Positions 1-11,161 of a stretch of 64,000 nt of DNA are shown here, one piece after another (within the stretch, counting starts at the first letter, position 1; the number at the start of each line of letters is the position of its first letter). The DNA comes from Euborellia annulipes (taxonomy: Eukaryota; Arthropoda; Insecta; Dermaptera; Anisolabididae), in the NCBI GenBank assembly GCA_023213315.1, contig JAKCPI010002958.1:88193-152192 (forward strand). The letters are read 5' to 3'. Made by a program: the position numbers and the translations under genes. Under the pieces are notes generated by a model. It saw only the letters and a program-made list of their open reading frames with translations, searched no databases and had not been told where the DNA came from.

Positions 1-2
1 TT

Positions 3-375
3 ATCGCTCTAAACAGAAATGAACTAAGACTGATAAGTGGTCTTCTAACAGGACACTGTCCTTTAAAATATCATCTAATGAAGATGGGCAGAGCGGATGA
101 CGATATATGTCGCCTCTGCAATCTGACAAAAGAAACGGCGGAACACATCATGTGCGAATGTATTGCACTAACCTGTCAAAGAAGGCTAATTTTCGAAAGG
201 GCTGAAATAAAACCTGAGGAAATATCAAAAGCCTCTCCAAAGAATATACTGGCCCTGGTAAAAGGGACGGGTCTATTCTAAGGACAGATATTGGACAACA
301 AATGATAGAACAAAAGATCAACTAATGGTCGCAGTTCAAAGTGCCTTAGGTCCATAATAATAATAATAATAATAA

Positions 376-382
<7 letters not shown>
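3..382 (+). mobile_element. 3' fragment of an I/R1-like LINE with (TAA)n tail
   Basis: An open frame enters from the left edge and stops at 281. It contains RNELRLISGLLTGHCP followed by a cysteine/histidine cluster (C-x2-C, then H and C in AEHIMCEC), the usual ending of LINE proteins of the I/LOA/R1 group after the RNase H region. About 75 bases of 3' UTR follow, then a (TAA)n run at 355-382, the kind of tail known for I-like elements. The rest of the element lies outside the window. The Cys/His motif and tail are seen; the clade is an inference from the C-terminus alone. Confidence 0.65.
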
Positions 383-410
<28 letters not shown>

Positions 411-1700
411 GGGTCATCATTCTACAAAAATGGGTTAACTTTGGGGTCGAATTTGAAATGCACAATTTGTAACTTTGATTTCAATTGTTTGTAATGATTT
501 TGATAGACAATAAGTTAATTTTATTGTATCCATATAGTAACACTCAGATTTTTTTTTTGTATTAATATATAAGCTCATCAGCCTCTTAGTTATAAGGATA
601 AAAAAACTTCCAGGGGACTGATGTTTTTTTTTATATAAAACACAAAAAATGTGCTAATTGATATGGAATACTTTTTTCTTTTATATATTAAATATAACAA
701 TGAAAAGACAGCAAATCCAGTACTATTTATTTTTTATATACATTCATATTATTTAATTGGGTGAAATGAAAATCAAAACAAAAACATTAGAGAAATTTTT
801 CAATTAATATTTATTAATAGACAATAACTTGTTTAGATTGTGTTATGTGTTAGACAAATGCAGTATAGTGACAGATACACCTGGTATGTTCCCAGCCCCA
901 GAAAAATAATTTTTCTAATGGTGATTTAATATAAGGTCCTCATGATTAAAAAATAGGGAGAAAAATCTTAATACTAATAGGTTGAGAGAATGTTATATTA
1001 TTATTAATAATAATATATATATGAAGTATATTACCAAGGGAAGTGTTTTTTGGTAAAAATAATTCCTATTAATCGTTGTTAGAAAATATCGATTCTTTCA
1101 AAAAACAATCGTGAATAAACGAACCCGTTGTTGAGGAATATTTTTCAGGAAAATACTATTTTTTAACTTATTTGAATATAATCATCGTTTGGAAGTAATC
1201 GAAGCTTTTTAACAATCTATTATTTATAAAGAAAACAGCCATATTCACCACAGTATAATAACGCCTTATTTTTGGAAAAGTTTATGTGCAAGGAGTACTG
1301 TGGCATAGCTGAGTAAATGGGGCAATCCAGGGCTTTGTGATGATAAAAACATTTTGAGTATATGGAAATTGAAAGATCTATATTTGTTTTATTACCTCAT
1401 TAAACAATTATATTTTTTTATTATTTAATTTTGTGAAACCAAAGTCTAAATAAATTATTGTCAGTTAATATACCTTGTATGTATTAATGATTTAAAAAAA
1501 ATAAAATAAAAGGTTTAATGGCATACTAAGAGAATTGTATTGTAACCCTTTTTAGTCTGTCTTTGTTTTGTAGTTTTAAAAGAGTTTAAGTCAATATTGT
1601 ATTTATATAAAAATATAGATTTGTAGAGGCCAAAGTATGAAGAGCCAACCCTAAGCATTTCGTAGTGTGTATTCAAAAATCAAAGGTCCACCCATACCAA
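383..1700 (-). repeat. Duplicate of fizzy-related intron 6 sequence (copy A, distal part)
   Basis: This stretch is almost base-for-base identical to 28441-29737, which lies inside intron 6 of the intact fizzy-related gene. The left limit in both copies falls in a (TA)n microsatellite (about 385-410 and 28441-28460). No coding potential is visible. A shorter, more diverged copy of its first 270 bases is at 20038-20309, so this part of the intron may itself be an older dispersed repeat. Confidence 0.85.
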
Positions 1701-3704
1701 AGATGAGCAAATTTATTTATTTATTTATTTATAGCCTTTTATTGGTTCTCTTTACAATAATGTTCATATATTTTTATATGTTTTTACATTAGAATTTAAT
1801 ATAGTTCAAAATGACATTATATTTAATTAATAATTTCGGTACTTTTCTTTATGGTGGAACCAGGCCCCTTAGGGCATAGGCCTCTCACAGGAACTTCCAT
1901 GCCTCTCGTTGTCTGGCAACTCTCTGCCAATACCTTCCGGCTACCTTCGCGATGTCATCATCCCATCTTTTCATTTGTCTTCCCGTTTTCTTCTTCTTCC
2001 CGATAGGCCACCATTCAGTAATGCTCTTGGTCCATCTTCCATTCTAGCGAGGTGTCCTGCCCATTTTCATTTAATTTTCTTGATATGATAATTTATGTTT
2101 TTCATATTAGTTTTCTTATAGATGTCCTCTATTTTGATTTTGTCTTTTCTCTTGACGCCTAGGATGCTTCTTATCATTGCTCGCTGTGTTGTCTCTATAC
2201 TTCTCTTTACTTTTTCAGTCAGCGTCCATGTTTGCGCTCCATATATCATCGTAGGAACAACACATTTTTGAACCACCTTTACTTTTGAATCTAGCTTTAC
2301 TTGGTTGTTTTTTAATATATATTTCTTGAACCAGAATGACTTCCAGCCCAAGCTTATTCTTCTGCCTATCTCTTCTCTGGTCCTATCTTCAAAACTGATG
2401 ATTTGAACAAGATACACAGTACTTTTTTTACACAGTATTGGTGGTTCATTCGTGTTCAACTTAATGCCATCCAGATCTCCATTCGTTATTATTGATGATT
2501 TCTGGCAATTTATTTCCAACCCTATTTTCTGACTTTTATCTTTCAGCTCTCTAATTATCTTCATAATTTCGTTTTTTGATGTTCCTATTAGTACCACATC
2601 GTCCGCAAATCTTAAGTTGTTTAAGTATTTTCCATTAATTTTCAACCCCATTTGTTCCCATTTCAGCTGTTTGAACATTTCTTCCAGTGCGCAATTGAAT
2701 AGAAGTGGTGAAAGGGGATCTCCTTGCCTGACTCCCCTTCTTATTGGGAAAAATGGTCATGGTCCTGGTTCTTCCAAGACAATCCGAGCTCGGCAATCTT
2801 TATAAATGTTTTTTATTATTTATACGAAACTATTATCGACACCCTGTGAAATCATAGATTGAAAGAAGCTCTCTTGGTATATGGAGTCAAATGCTTTTTT
2901 ATAATCTAAGAATGCCAGATATATCTCCATTTGATACTCTTTAGATTTTTCTACTATTTGGTTTATTACATGTAGATGGTCAATTGTGGAAAATCCTGCT
3001 CTAAATCCAGCTTGCTTCATTGGTTGGTTACAGTTCATCATTATTTGGATTCTGCTTTGTATTAATTTTAGAAATATTTTCCCTATGTTTGAAGAGATGG
3101 TTATAGGCCTATAGTTGTTTATATCGTTCGCATCCCCTTTTTTATATATTATAATAATATTGGATGAATGCCATTGTTTTGGGACAATTTTAGTTTTTAG
3201 TATGTTATTAAATATTGTTATTAGAGGTTTTTTAAATATATTTGCATATTGCTTTATTGTTTCGTTTCTAATGCCATCTAAGCCAGGAGTTTTTTCTGGC
3301 TTAAGTTCTTTTATTATTTTGTTAATTTCTTTCTCTAGGAATTCAGGAATATTTTCATTTAATTGATTGCTGCAACTTGTCAATTTTAATTCGCTTAGAG
3401 CATAGAGGTTTTTATAATAGTCACTGGCTAGTTTGATAATAGTAGCACTATTATATTCAGGTTGCCCCTGTTTGTTTTTTAAACAGGTTATCATATGTTT
3501 ATCACTAAACAATGTTCGTTTTATTTTTTTTATTGATGTGTGTGGTTCTATTATTGATTTTATTATATTATCGTTGTATTTTTTTTAAATCATTTTTAAT
3601 ATTGTATTTGACTCTTTTACACATTAAATTATGCTCAAGTCGGTTTAATTGTGAGTTTCTTTTCATTTTTAATTTGTTTCTTAATTTAAAGAAGATGAGC
3701 AAAT
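1701..3704 (-). mobile_element. 5'-truncated RTE-type LINE with target-site duplication
   Basis: Two minus-strand open segments encode parts of one reverse transcriptase: 2820-3512 (fingers/palm with YRPITISS, QAGFRAGFST, FLDYKKAFDS) and 2067-2678 (FADDVVLIGTS catalytic box, then the thumb region with WTLTEK). Between them, at 2679-2819, the frame is broken and the segment ahead of FADD is degenerate. More coding sequence with a stop extends to about 3690. The order and motifs fit the RTE clade. The endonuclease is missing, so it is 5' truncated. The 3' end carries a short tetranucleotide repeat at 1710-1732. The 12-base sequence agatgagcaaat flanks it at 1701-1712 and 3693-3704 and occurs once in the empty site at 29738-29749. 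The element is dead. Confidence 0.9.
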
Positions 3705-3944
3705 ACGAATTTTAATTTCAAAGAAAAACAGGAATATGTTCATTATCCGTTTTCCATGTAAAATAATTATAATTTTTGTTTATATTGAAAATAATATGAA
3801 TAAGATATAATTCATATTTTTTGGTTAAATGGCTTTATTTGTATAAGATACATTTCTGTGATCTTATAAAATACAGTTAACCGGAAAACATGAATTTTTT
3901 ATTTAATAAGAACAATTGTGAAAGTTTCAACTCCTAATTTATAC

Positions 3945-6636
3945 CTCTTGCCTATGGCTGACGAGCCGTCTTTCTGCAACAATTGAGGGACTCCTAGCAT
4001 CTCTTTGAAGTATTAATCTATCACGACTTCCAGAGGAGAGGACATCGCCATTCCAAGCTAAAGCACCTACTCGGGCTGAATGGCCTGCCATTTGATTCAC
4101 TTGTTTATTTACAGCTACATCCCATACTTGTACATAACCATGATGTGTTCCAACTGAAACGAGATTACCCTGGCAACAAAAAATTTACAAATTATAAATA
4201 ATAATAATAATATAAATAATAATAAGATACTACATACCCTTTCGTTCCAACCAACTGAAGTAATTGAATTTCCATCACCTGATAAATCACAAAGTCTTGT
4301 TACTTGGCTAGTACAGGCTGACCATAAATAAACACAGCTTCCCAAACCTACACTTAGAACATTCTGAGATGACCAATCCACTAAATTTAAATAAAAATCA
4401 TCTTGAAGTTCAGGAGCATCAAGTACCTAGATTCAAATAAATATGGCATTTTATATTTACTAGCTATTGTATTATAAAGTTATAAACAAATACAATTTTT
4501 ATATTAATATATACCTTAAAGGGAATTTTCGAAATTTTTCTTGTAGCTTTCCTAGGAGATCTAAGTAATTTTGGTCTCCTGGTAGTGACAAATGACATTG
4601 GATGAGAAGATCTTGCTAGAGATTCGTCAGCTTTAAATTGGTTTTCAAGTGGTGAAAGAAGCTAAAATAATATTTTAAAATAGATATCAGAATTGTTATT
4701 ATTAATGAATCAACAATTTTTTTAGTTTAAATGTGATTATTTTGTAAAATATACTATGTCATAGTATACCGAAAAAATTGTTTATTACAGAACAAAGTGT
4801 TATTCGCAGTTATGCGCAGCTCCCATGGGGAAGGACCACATCCCCCCTAAGGGACTGAGATCATTACATTAAGAAGTACTGATCCATGTTTTATAATGTG
4901 ATGGTAGGCTATATCTTACTTGAAATATATCACATGGTCTCAGAGTTGTTGTTTCTTCTGATTGCCCACTAATATCTTCAACTGAATCTAATTCATTTTT
5001 TAATAGACAAGAGTAAGGGGGTGCATCTCGACGTCCTTCGCCGTTATCTCGGGCTTGATCATCAGCTTTCCTAGGAGATCTAAGTAATTTTGGTCTCCTG
5101 GTAGTGACAAATGACATTGGATGAGAAGGTCTTGCTAGAGATTCGTCAGCTTTAAATCGGTTTTCAAGTGGTGAAAGAAGCTAAAATAATATTTTAAAAT
5201 AGATATCAGAATTGTTATTATTAATGAATCAACAATTTTTTTAGTTTAAATGTGATTATTTTGTAAAATATACTATGTCATAGTATACCGAAAAAATTGT
5301 TTATTACAGAACAAAGTGTTATTCGCAGTTATGCGCAGCTCCCATGGGGAAGGACCACATCCCCCCCTAAGGGACTGAGATCATTACATTAAGAAGTACT
5401 GATCCATGTTTTATAATGTGATGGTAGGCTATATCTTACTTGAAATATATCACATGGTCTCAGAGTTGTTGTTTCTTCTGATTGCCCACTAATATCTTCA
5501 ACTGAATCTAATTCATTTTTTAATAGACAAGAGTAAGGGGGTGCATCTCGACGTCCTTCGCCGTTATCTCGGGCTTGATCATCAGCTTTCCTAGGAGATC
5601 TAAGTAATTTTGGTCTCCTGGTAGTGACAAATGACATTGGATGAGAAGATCTTGCTAGAGATTCGTCAGCTTTAAATCGGTTTTCAAGTGGTGAAAGAAG
5701 CTAAAATAATATTTTAAAATAGATATCAGAATTGTTATTATTAATGAATCAACAATTTTTTTAGTTTAAATGTGATTATTTTGTAAAATATACTATGTCA
5801 TAGGATACCGAAAAAATTGTTTATTACAGAACAAAGTGTTATTCGCAGTTATGCGCAGCTCCCATGGGGAAGGACCACATCCCCCCTAAGGGACTGAGAT
5901 CATTACATTAAGAAGTACTGATCCATGTTTTATAATGTGATGGTAGGCTATATCTTACTTGAAATATATCACATGGTCTCAGAGTTGTTGTTTCTTCTGA
6001 TTGCCCACTAATATCTTCAACTGAATCTAATTCATTTTTTAATAGACAAGAGTAAGGGGGTGCATCTCGACGTCCTTCGCCGTTATCTCGGGCTTGATCA
6101 TCAGCTTTCCTAGGAGATCTAAGTAATTTTGGTCTCCTGGTAGTGACAAATGACATTGGATGAGAAGGTCTTGCTAGAGATTCGTCAGCTTTAAATCGGT
6201 TTTCAAGTGGTGAAAGAAGCTAAAATAATATTTTAAAATAGATATCAGAATTGTTATTATTAATGAATCAACAATTTTTTTAGTTTAAATGTGATTATTT
6301 TGTAAAATATACTATGTCATAGTATACCGAAAAAATTGTTTATTACAGAACAAAGTGTTATTCGCAGTTATGCGCAGCTCCCATGGGGAAGGACCACATC
6401 CCCCCTAAGGGACTGAGATCATTACATTAAGAAGTACTGATCCATGTTTTATAATGTGATGGTAGGCTATATCTTACTTGAAATATATCACATGGTCTCA
6501 GAGCTCTTCTTTCTTCTGATTGCCCACGAATATCTTCAACTGAATCTAATTCATTTTTTAATAGACAAGAGTAAGGGGGTGCATCTCGACGTCCTTCGCC
6601 GTTATCTCGGTCTTGATCATCACTATTGTTTTTCGC
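3945..6636 (-). pseudogene. Partial fizzy-related (Cdh1) duplicate, exons 3-6 with exon amplification
   Basis: Seven exon-like blocks keep AG/GT borders and open phase-0 frames: exon 3-like 6478-6636 (53 codons), three chimeric exons 5959-6219, 5440-5700 and 4920-5180 (87 codons each), exon 4-like 4515-4661 (49 codons), exon 5-like 4238-4426 (63 codons) and exon 6-like 3945-4169 (75 codons). Exons 5 and 6 encode the first WD40 blades and differ from the intact gene only at a few positions (SVAWNER to SVGWNER; VGHRQE to VSHRQE). Exons 1-2, with the C-box, and 7-10, with the rest of the propeller and the IR tail, are absent, so a working APC/C activator cannot be made from this copy alone. No stop codon interrupts the exons, which is odd for a decayed pseudogene. 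Transcription cannot be judged from sequence. Confidence 0.8.
4546..6622 (-). repeat. Four-copy tandem array, 519-520 bp unit, made of fizzy-related exon/intron DNA
   Basis: Units begin at 4546, 5065, 5585 and 6104 and are almost identical. Each holds the 3' part of an exon 4-like block, intron 3, and most of an exon 3-like block. The unit border joins KLLRSPRKA of exon 4 to DDQARDNGEG of exon 3 in frame, with short shared sequence (agct) at the junction. Intron 3 in every unit contains an extra ~65-base stretch (for example 4783-4860) not present in the intact gene. Unit 4 keeps the ancestral [10 protein letters not shown], while the other three read SGQSEETTTL, so the variant probably spread as the array expanded. 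Confidence 0.9.
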
Positions 6637-7780
6637 CTAAAAAAAATAAAAACCAATTAATTATAATGTAAAATTAAAATATTTTTACACAGAGAACCGA
6701 ACTAAAAATAAAAAAGTATTTTTTGTAATTTAAACAAAATAAAAACCATCAAGATGGGAAATTCACTTTCTTTGATCTACAGTACGTTAATTGAACATTT
6801 CGAAATCATTGATAGAGTGTCAAATTTCAACAAACGAGATAAAATGTTAAATTTATCCGTGTATTTGAAATCATTTACTCCAGAAAAACATATAAAATGA
6901 GGGTAGTCAACAGTATTTAAATATCTTAAATAATTAGTAAATTTGGAAAGTTATTCTTCTTTATTTTATTAAAATATTTATGAAATTTAAAATTTTTATT
7001 TTTTTTTAAACATATCTTGAAAGGAATCATTGGGAAAATTATTTAGACTTGAATATATTAAATGTTTTATTTTAAAACTTTTTAAACACAAATAAAAATC
7101 CAGGAACATTAGCTTATCTTAAGCTATTAAATATCTAGTGACTTATTTAAAAAAAAAAAAAAAAAAAAAAAAACAAAGGATTATCTAAGTTAAATTTAAC
7201 AAAGAAGGAAGTAATATTAAAAAAAAAATGTCTGATAATGAAAAAGAAAATTAAGAAGATTATGTATTGGAAAATTACACAAGTTTTCAATTTGTTTTTT
7301 TATTTCGAAATGGTCAGAATTAAGAAGGGACAAAGCAATGTCAGATTAGGAATTGTATAAATTGTAAACATAATCCTGAAAATGGCAAAACAATTAATTA
7401 TATAGAAAGAAAATTATTAACATTGAAAGCTGATGGCAGTCAGAAAATGTTTATATATATTAGGTCTTAAATTCGTAGTGACCTTCTTTATTTTAAAACT
7501 AAGTACATAATTTATTTCACAAATTTCTTTCTCCATTTTATAGAGATTTTTTTGAGATTTTAAAACGAACCAACGGAGGGGGAGGGGGTTTGAGCCCGGA
7601 ATTCATACACTGAACATGACCTACGTACGCCTTGGATACTTTATCTACAAATAGAATTAGATGCTTTTTCAATAGTATTTTTAAAAGAGAAAAATAAGTA
7701 TGAAATGTTAAAAAAGAGATATGTTTTGAAACTGAAAATGAAAAAAAAAAGAGATATGTTTTCTCCGAAACAATCAAAGA
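6637..7780 (-). repeat. Copy A flank: intron 2 homology, then non-coding shared with copy C
   Basis: Bases 6637 to about 6955 match intron 2 of the intact gene (31099-31450) with scattered substitutions and one ~25-base gap. From there to about 7690 the match is instead with copy C at 23058-24110, including a poly-A run (7148-7172) and a GC-rich patch at 7570-7600. No credible gene is present; short open frames here are chance and AT-rich. Confidence 0.75.
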
Positions 7781-7789
7781 CAGAAATAA

Positions 7790-8370
7790 AATAAAAAAAA
7801 ATGGGAATTTAAATAATAATTGATTTTTAATCTAATAAAAAGAAAAAGATTTAAATTCCGTTACCATGGCAACCATTTCTATCTTTCCTATGAAGAACAA
7901 GAGTAAAGTGGTCTTCAGAAGATTTCAACGGCAAATTGAGAATATACATTTTAAAGAGCATCTAAAAAATAATTGATTTATGAATTTTAAAAAAAATCCT
8001 TGGAGGGAATTTTGAGAAAATGGAAAAAAACTGAAAAAGTACATCAGTAAAGTACTAGTACTTTTTGGCCGATTTTGTTCAAAAGCTTATTTTGAGCGTG
8101 TGGGAAGGTACGTAAGTTAAATATAAAATTTCAATCCGGTAGCTCAATTCCTTCATGCTAAAAATCTGTCCACACATACGGACACACACAAGCACACACG
8201 CACGCACACACACACAGACCAATTTGCGGGACCCACTTTTTTGGACTCAGGGGACCTCAAAACAGGTATATCCATCAAAATCTCGACATCGAATTTTTGA
8301 CATGATCGCAATACTTTCTCTCTCTATATATTTCATATATAGGCTAAGAGAAAGTAAAAATAAACAAATA
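7790..8370 (+). repeat. Dispersed repeat family with agtactagtact core and (CA)n
   Basis: The segment contains the palindromic core agtactagtactttttggcc, a (CA)n/(CG)-rich run (8170-8217) and a downstream block starting ttgcgggacccacttttttg. The same block order is seen at 11520-12105 (plus), 34975-35250 (plus, diverged), 55455-55700 (minus) and, with an internal ~170-base deletion, 9655-10040 (minus). No protein is encoded. It is the outer arm module of the foldback element at 9640-12110. Confidence 0.8.
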
Positions 8371-8398
8371 ATATAGTTTAACATTTTTAATGAACATT

Positions 8399-9622
8399 TT
8401 ATATATTGCTGTTTAAAAATACAATTTGATTTAAATTTGAAGAAGTTAACCTACTTCTTCTCTCCGTTAAAATTTGTCCTGCCTTGGAAAATATCTTTTC
8501 ACAGGGTACAGAACTGGCAGGAATACATAATCTCTTTAAAACGATTTGATATATATGGTGATATATTAGTTTCCTTTGCTCCCACCATAATAAAGGGTCT
8601 TGATCCCTTTTAAGCAATGGCTCTGCTAAAAATTTATCAATTTCCACAATAGCCAATGCCTTGGGATCCTTTATTTCACTAAAGGAATCGTTATCCTTGT
8701 CAAATTCCTCCCACAATATCGAAGTCGATGAAACCGAAGTTTCTATAGAGAGATTTTCCGGTGTCTCTCTTGTTGAATTCCTCGATTCATGGGAAATAAT
8801 ATTTTTAATTTGCCCAACCAAACTATCATACGTTTGTTTATATTTTGCAACGTTGTCTTTGAATCCCTTTTTTTTAAATCGAGGGTCTAAAAGGACACTT
8901 TGAAGAATCAATTCTTGAGGCACTAACCTTTCTTTTGTTTTTTCGAGTAAAATTGTGCAAATTTCGTTACATAAATTCGGCAGATTGGAATTATTTTTTA
9001 AAAAATTTGATAAAAAAATCGAAAGGTTTGTAGAAAGAAGAAAGGTTTTTGATAAGGAAATTGTTTTTTCTGAACTGACTTCTAGAGTCAGATCATAAAA
9101 AACTTTTAAAACTTCCAAAATTTGTTCAATAACACCGAAATCCTCTTTTGATATAATGAAATCTTCATTACCAAGAACGGTTAACGTTGTAATTATAGCA
9201 ACTTTATTGTTAACTACCCTTAATAACATATCATAAGTGGAATTCCAACGAGTAGGAACCTCTTGTTTTAATTTTTGAATAGGTAGACCCATTTGTTTTT
9301 GAGTTTCTGCTAATTTTGCATTGGCGTGAGAACTTTTTTTAAAAAATTGAACCATTCCTTTTACTTTATCTAGGATTGATTCCATAGGCTTAAGGCCAGC
9401 TTTTACTATTAAATTTAAAGTATGGGCATAACATGGAATATGCCTCCAATTATTTATTTTCACTGCAGCTACTATGTTATGGGCATTATCTGTCACAACT
9501 GCAGATATTTTATAATCAATCCCCCATTTTTTATTTTTATAAAGTGGGAGGGGGGGGGGGGCGTCATACGATTATATATTTTTAAGAGAGGCGTGGTAAC
9601 ATAAAGTTTGGAAACCACTGCC
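8399..9622 (-). mobile_element. hAT transposon remnant, transposase C-terminal two thirds
   Basis: A minus-strand frame (9496 to 8399, continuing open upstream to about 9545) encodes the later part of a hAT transposase of the ZBED type. Visible parts are VVTDNAHN (region of the second catalytic acidic residue), the CYAHTLNLIV and PTRWNSTYDM motifs, and near the C-terminus PASSVPCEKIFSKAG with RRSRL, the hAT dimerisation region. The N-terminal zinc finger and first catalytic residue are missing. At 9603-9622 the sequence reads, on the minus strand, cagtggtttccaaacttt, which looks like a hAT terminal repeat; a matching end near 8390 was not found. A poly-G tract (9547-9561) lies at the truncation point. 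Confidence 0.85.
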
Positions 9623-10418
9623 ATAAAATGTTAATAATTTTTACTTTCTCGTACCCTATATATGAAATATATAGAGAGAGAAAGTATTGCGATCATGTCA
9701 AAAATTCGATGTCGAGATTTTGATGGATATACATGTTTTGAGGTCCCCTGAGTCCAAAAAAGTGGGTCCCGCAACTGATGTACTTTTTCAGTTTTTTTCC
9801 ATTTTCTCAAAATTCCCTCCAAGGATTTTTTTTAAAATTCATAAATGAACTATTTTTTAGATGCTCTTTAAAATGTATATTCTCATTTTGCCGTTGAAAT
9901 CTTCTGAAGACCACTTTACTCTTGTTCTTCATAGGAAAGATAGAAATGGTTGCCATGGTAACGGAATTTAAATCTTTTTCTTTTTATTAGATTAAAAAAT
10001 CAATTATTATTTAAATTCCCATTTATTTTTATTTTATTTGTGTCTAATTGTTTCAAAGAAAACATATATGTCTCTCTCTCACTTGCAAACATTATCGTCT
10101 CTCTCTACTCTTTTTAAATTCCCTTTCCACCTTATCTTCGCATAGGAACAATGTTAATTTCCTATAGGGATTTGTATGTTAATTTCGATTCAAAAGGGGG
10201 TCCCCCTTTGGAACTTTTTAGGCATTTAAAATTTTTTTTTCCAATTCTTATGAAATTTTGTATTTATTTACGAATCTATATTCTGTATAAAATGTCCAAA
10301 TATGAGATTAAAATTTTGAAAAATAACCATAGTTTATTTGAAGCAGTCAACATTTAAAATGCAAGTTTGAAACTAAGGTGCTATCGGAAACTAAATATAT
10401 CTCGACACAAAAAATCTG

Positions 10419-10503
10419 GTGTGACCAGCACGGTGCACAACTTTCTCTTACCGAAGGGTAAGAGAAAGTTGTGTGCTGTGCGCCAGTCACACCAGATTTT
10501 TTG
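10419..10503. repeat. Imperfect 85-bp hairpin ending the left foldback arm
   Basis: The hairpin starts atctggtgtgaccagcac and ends in its near complement, with loop gaag between caactttctcttacc and ggtaagagaaagttg. The middle of the stem is asymmetric: ccagcacggtg on one side and the complement of tggcgcacagca on the other. The same module recurs at 10966-11161, 12898-12993 and, diverged, 43637-43702. Confidence 0.85.
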
Positions 10504-10834
10504 GATTTATTTTTTATCAATATTGACTTCTTGATAACGTTATAATAAAATTTTTATTTTCTACTTTATTGACTGCTTTGACAATATCTATAAATTTTTA
10601 TTGAACAATTATAAAAAAAAATTAAACATTTTTTTTTGGCACCAGTCATGATTCCCCTCCCCATCAATAGGAGGCTTTAATAAATTTAAAAAAAAATTAT
10701 TGAATTTTCCTAGATTTTTTATATAAAAAATTCTCATTTTTTTTTTAAATTTATTTAAGGTCTTTTTCGGTATCAACGGCCATTTAGACGCCATGCCTAT
10801 TTATTTCAAATGATTTGTAGTCAATTCAAATGAA

Positions 10835-10925
10835 ATAAATTTTTCTCGCTTGGGACGGGAAGCGAACCTGGAACCCTAGGCATGAGAAGCTAAAATTTCT
10901 CTCTGAGCCACTGGTCACGGGCTAA
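10835..10925 (-). mobile_element. tRNA-like (SINE-type) sequence in the foldback spacer
   Basis: On the minus strand the segment reads gtggctcagagagaaat, resembling a polymerase III A box, and later ccaggttcgcttcccgtccc, resembling a B box. Together they span roughly a tRNA length. The acceptor and anticodon stems do not fold convincingly, so a functional tRNA is unlikely. A tRNA-derived SINE head is the best reading. Confidence 0.5.
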
Positions 10926-10965
10926 TTCAATAATTTAACATAAAGAATGTAAAATAGAAGTAAAT

Positions 10966-11161
10966 AAAAAAATCTGGTGTGACTGGCGCACAGCACACAA
11001 CTTTCTCTTACCCTTCGGTAAGAGAAAGTTGTGCACCGTGCTGGTCACATAACGAATGTACCCTTCGGTAAGAGAAAGTTGTGTGACTGGCGCACAGCAC
11101 ACAACTTTCTCTTACCCTTCGGTAAGAGAAAGTTGTGCACCGTGCTGGTCACACCAGATTT
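10966..11161. repeat. Tandem hairpins ending the right foldback arm
   Basis: Two complete copies and an intervening partial one of the same hairpin module lie head to tail (centres near 11014 and 11123), each built on ctttctcttacccttcggtaagagaaag. The duplication with a shortened middle copy (11048-11092) looks like slippage or recombination at the hairpin. Confidence 0.8.

Noticed and set aside
3945..4426. Copy A as a second complete fizzy-related gene
   Set aside because: Exons 1-2 and 7-10 are not found in 1-7800, so the C-box, half the propeller and the IR tail are missing.
7538..7777. Minus-strand frame repeated at 23824-24207 as a conserved gene
   Set aside because: The repetition comes from copies A and C sharing non-coding DNA. 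The frames differ in length and contain homopolymers.
10419..10503. Parvovirus-type terminal hairpin
   Set aside because: The asymmetric stem recalls viral telomeres, but no viral coding sequence lies near and the module is dispersed as a repeat.
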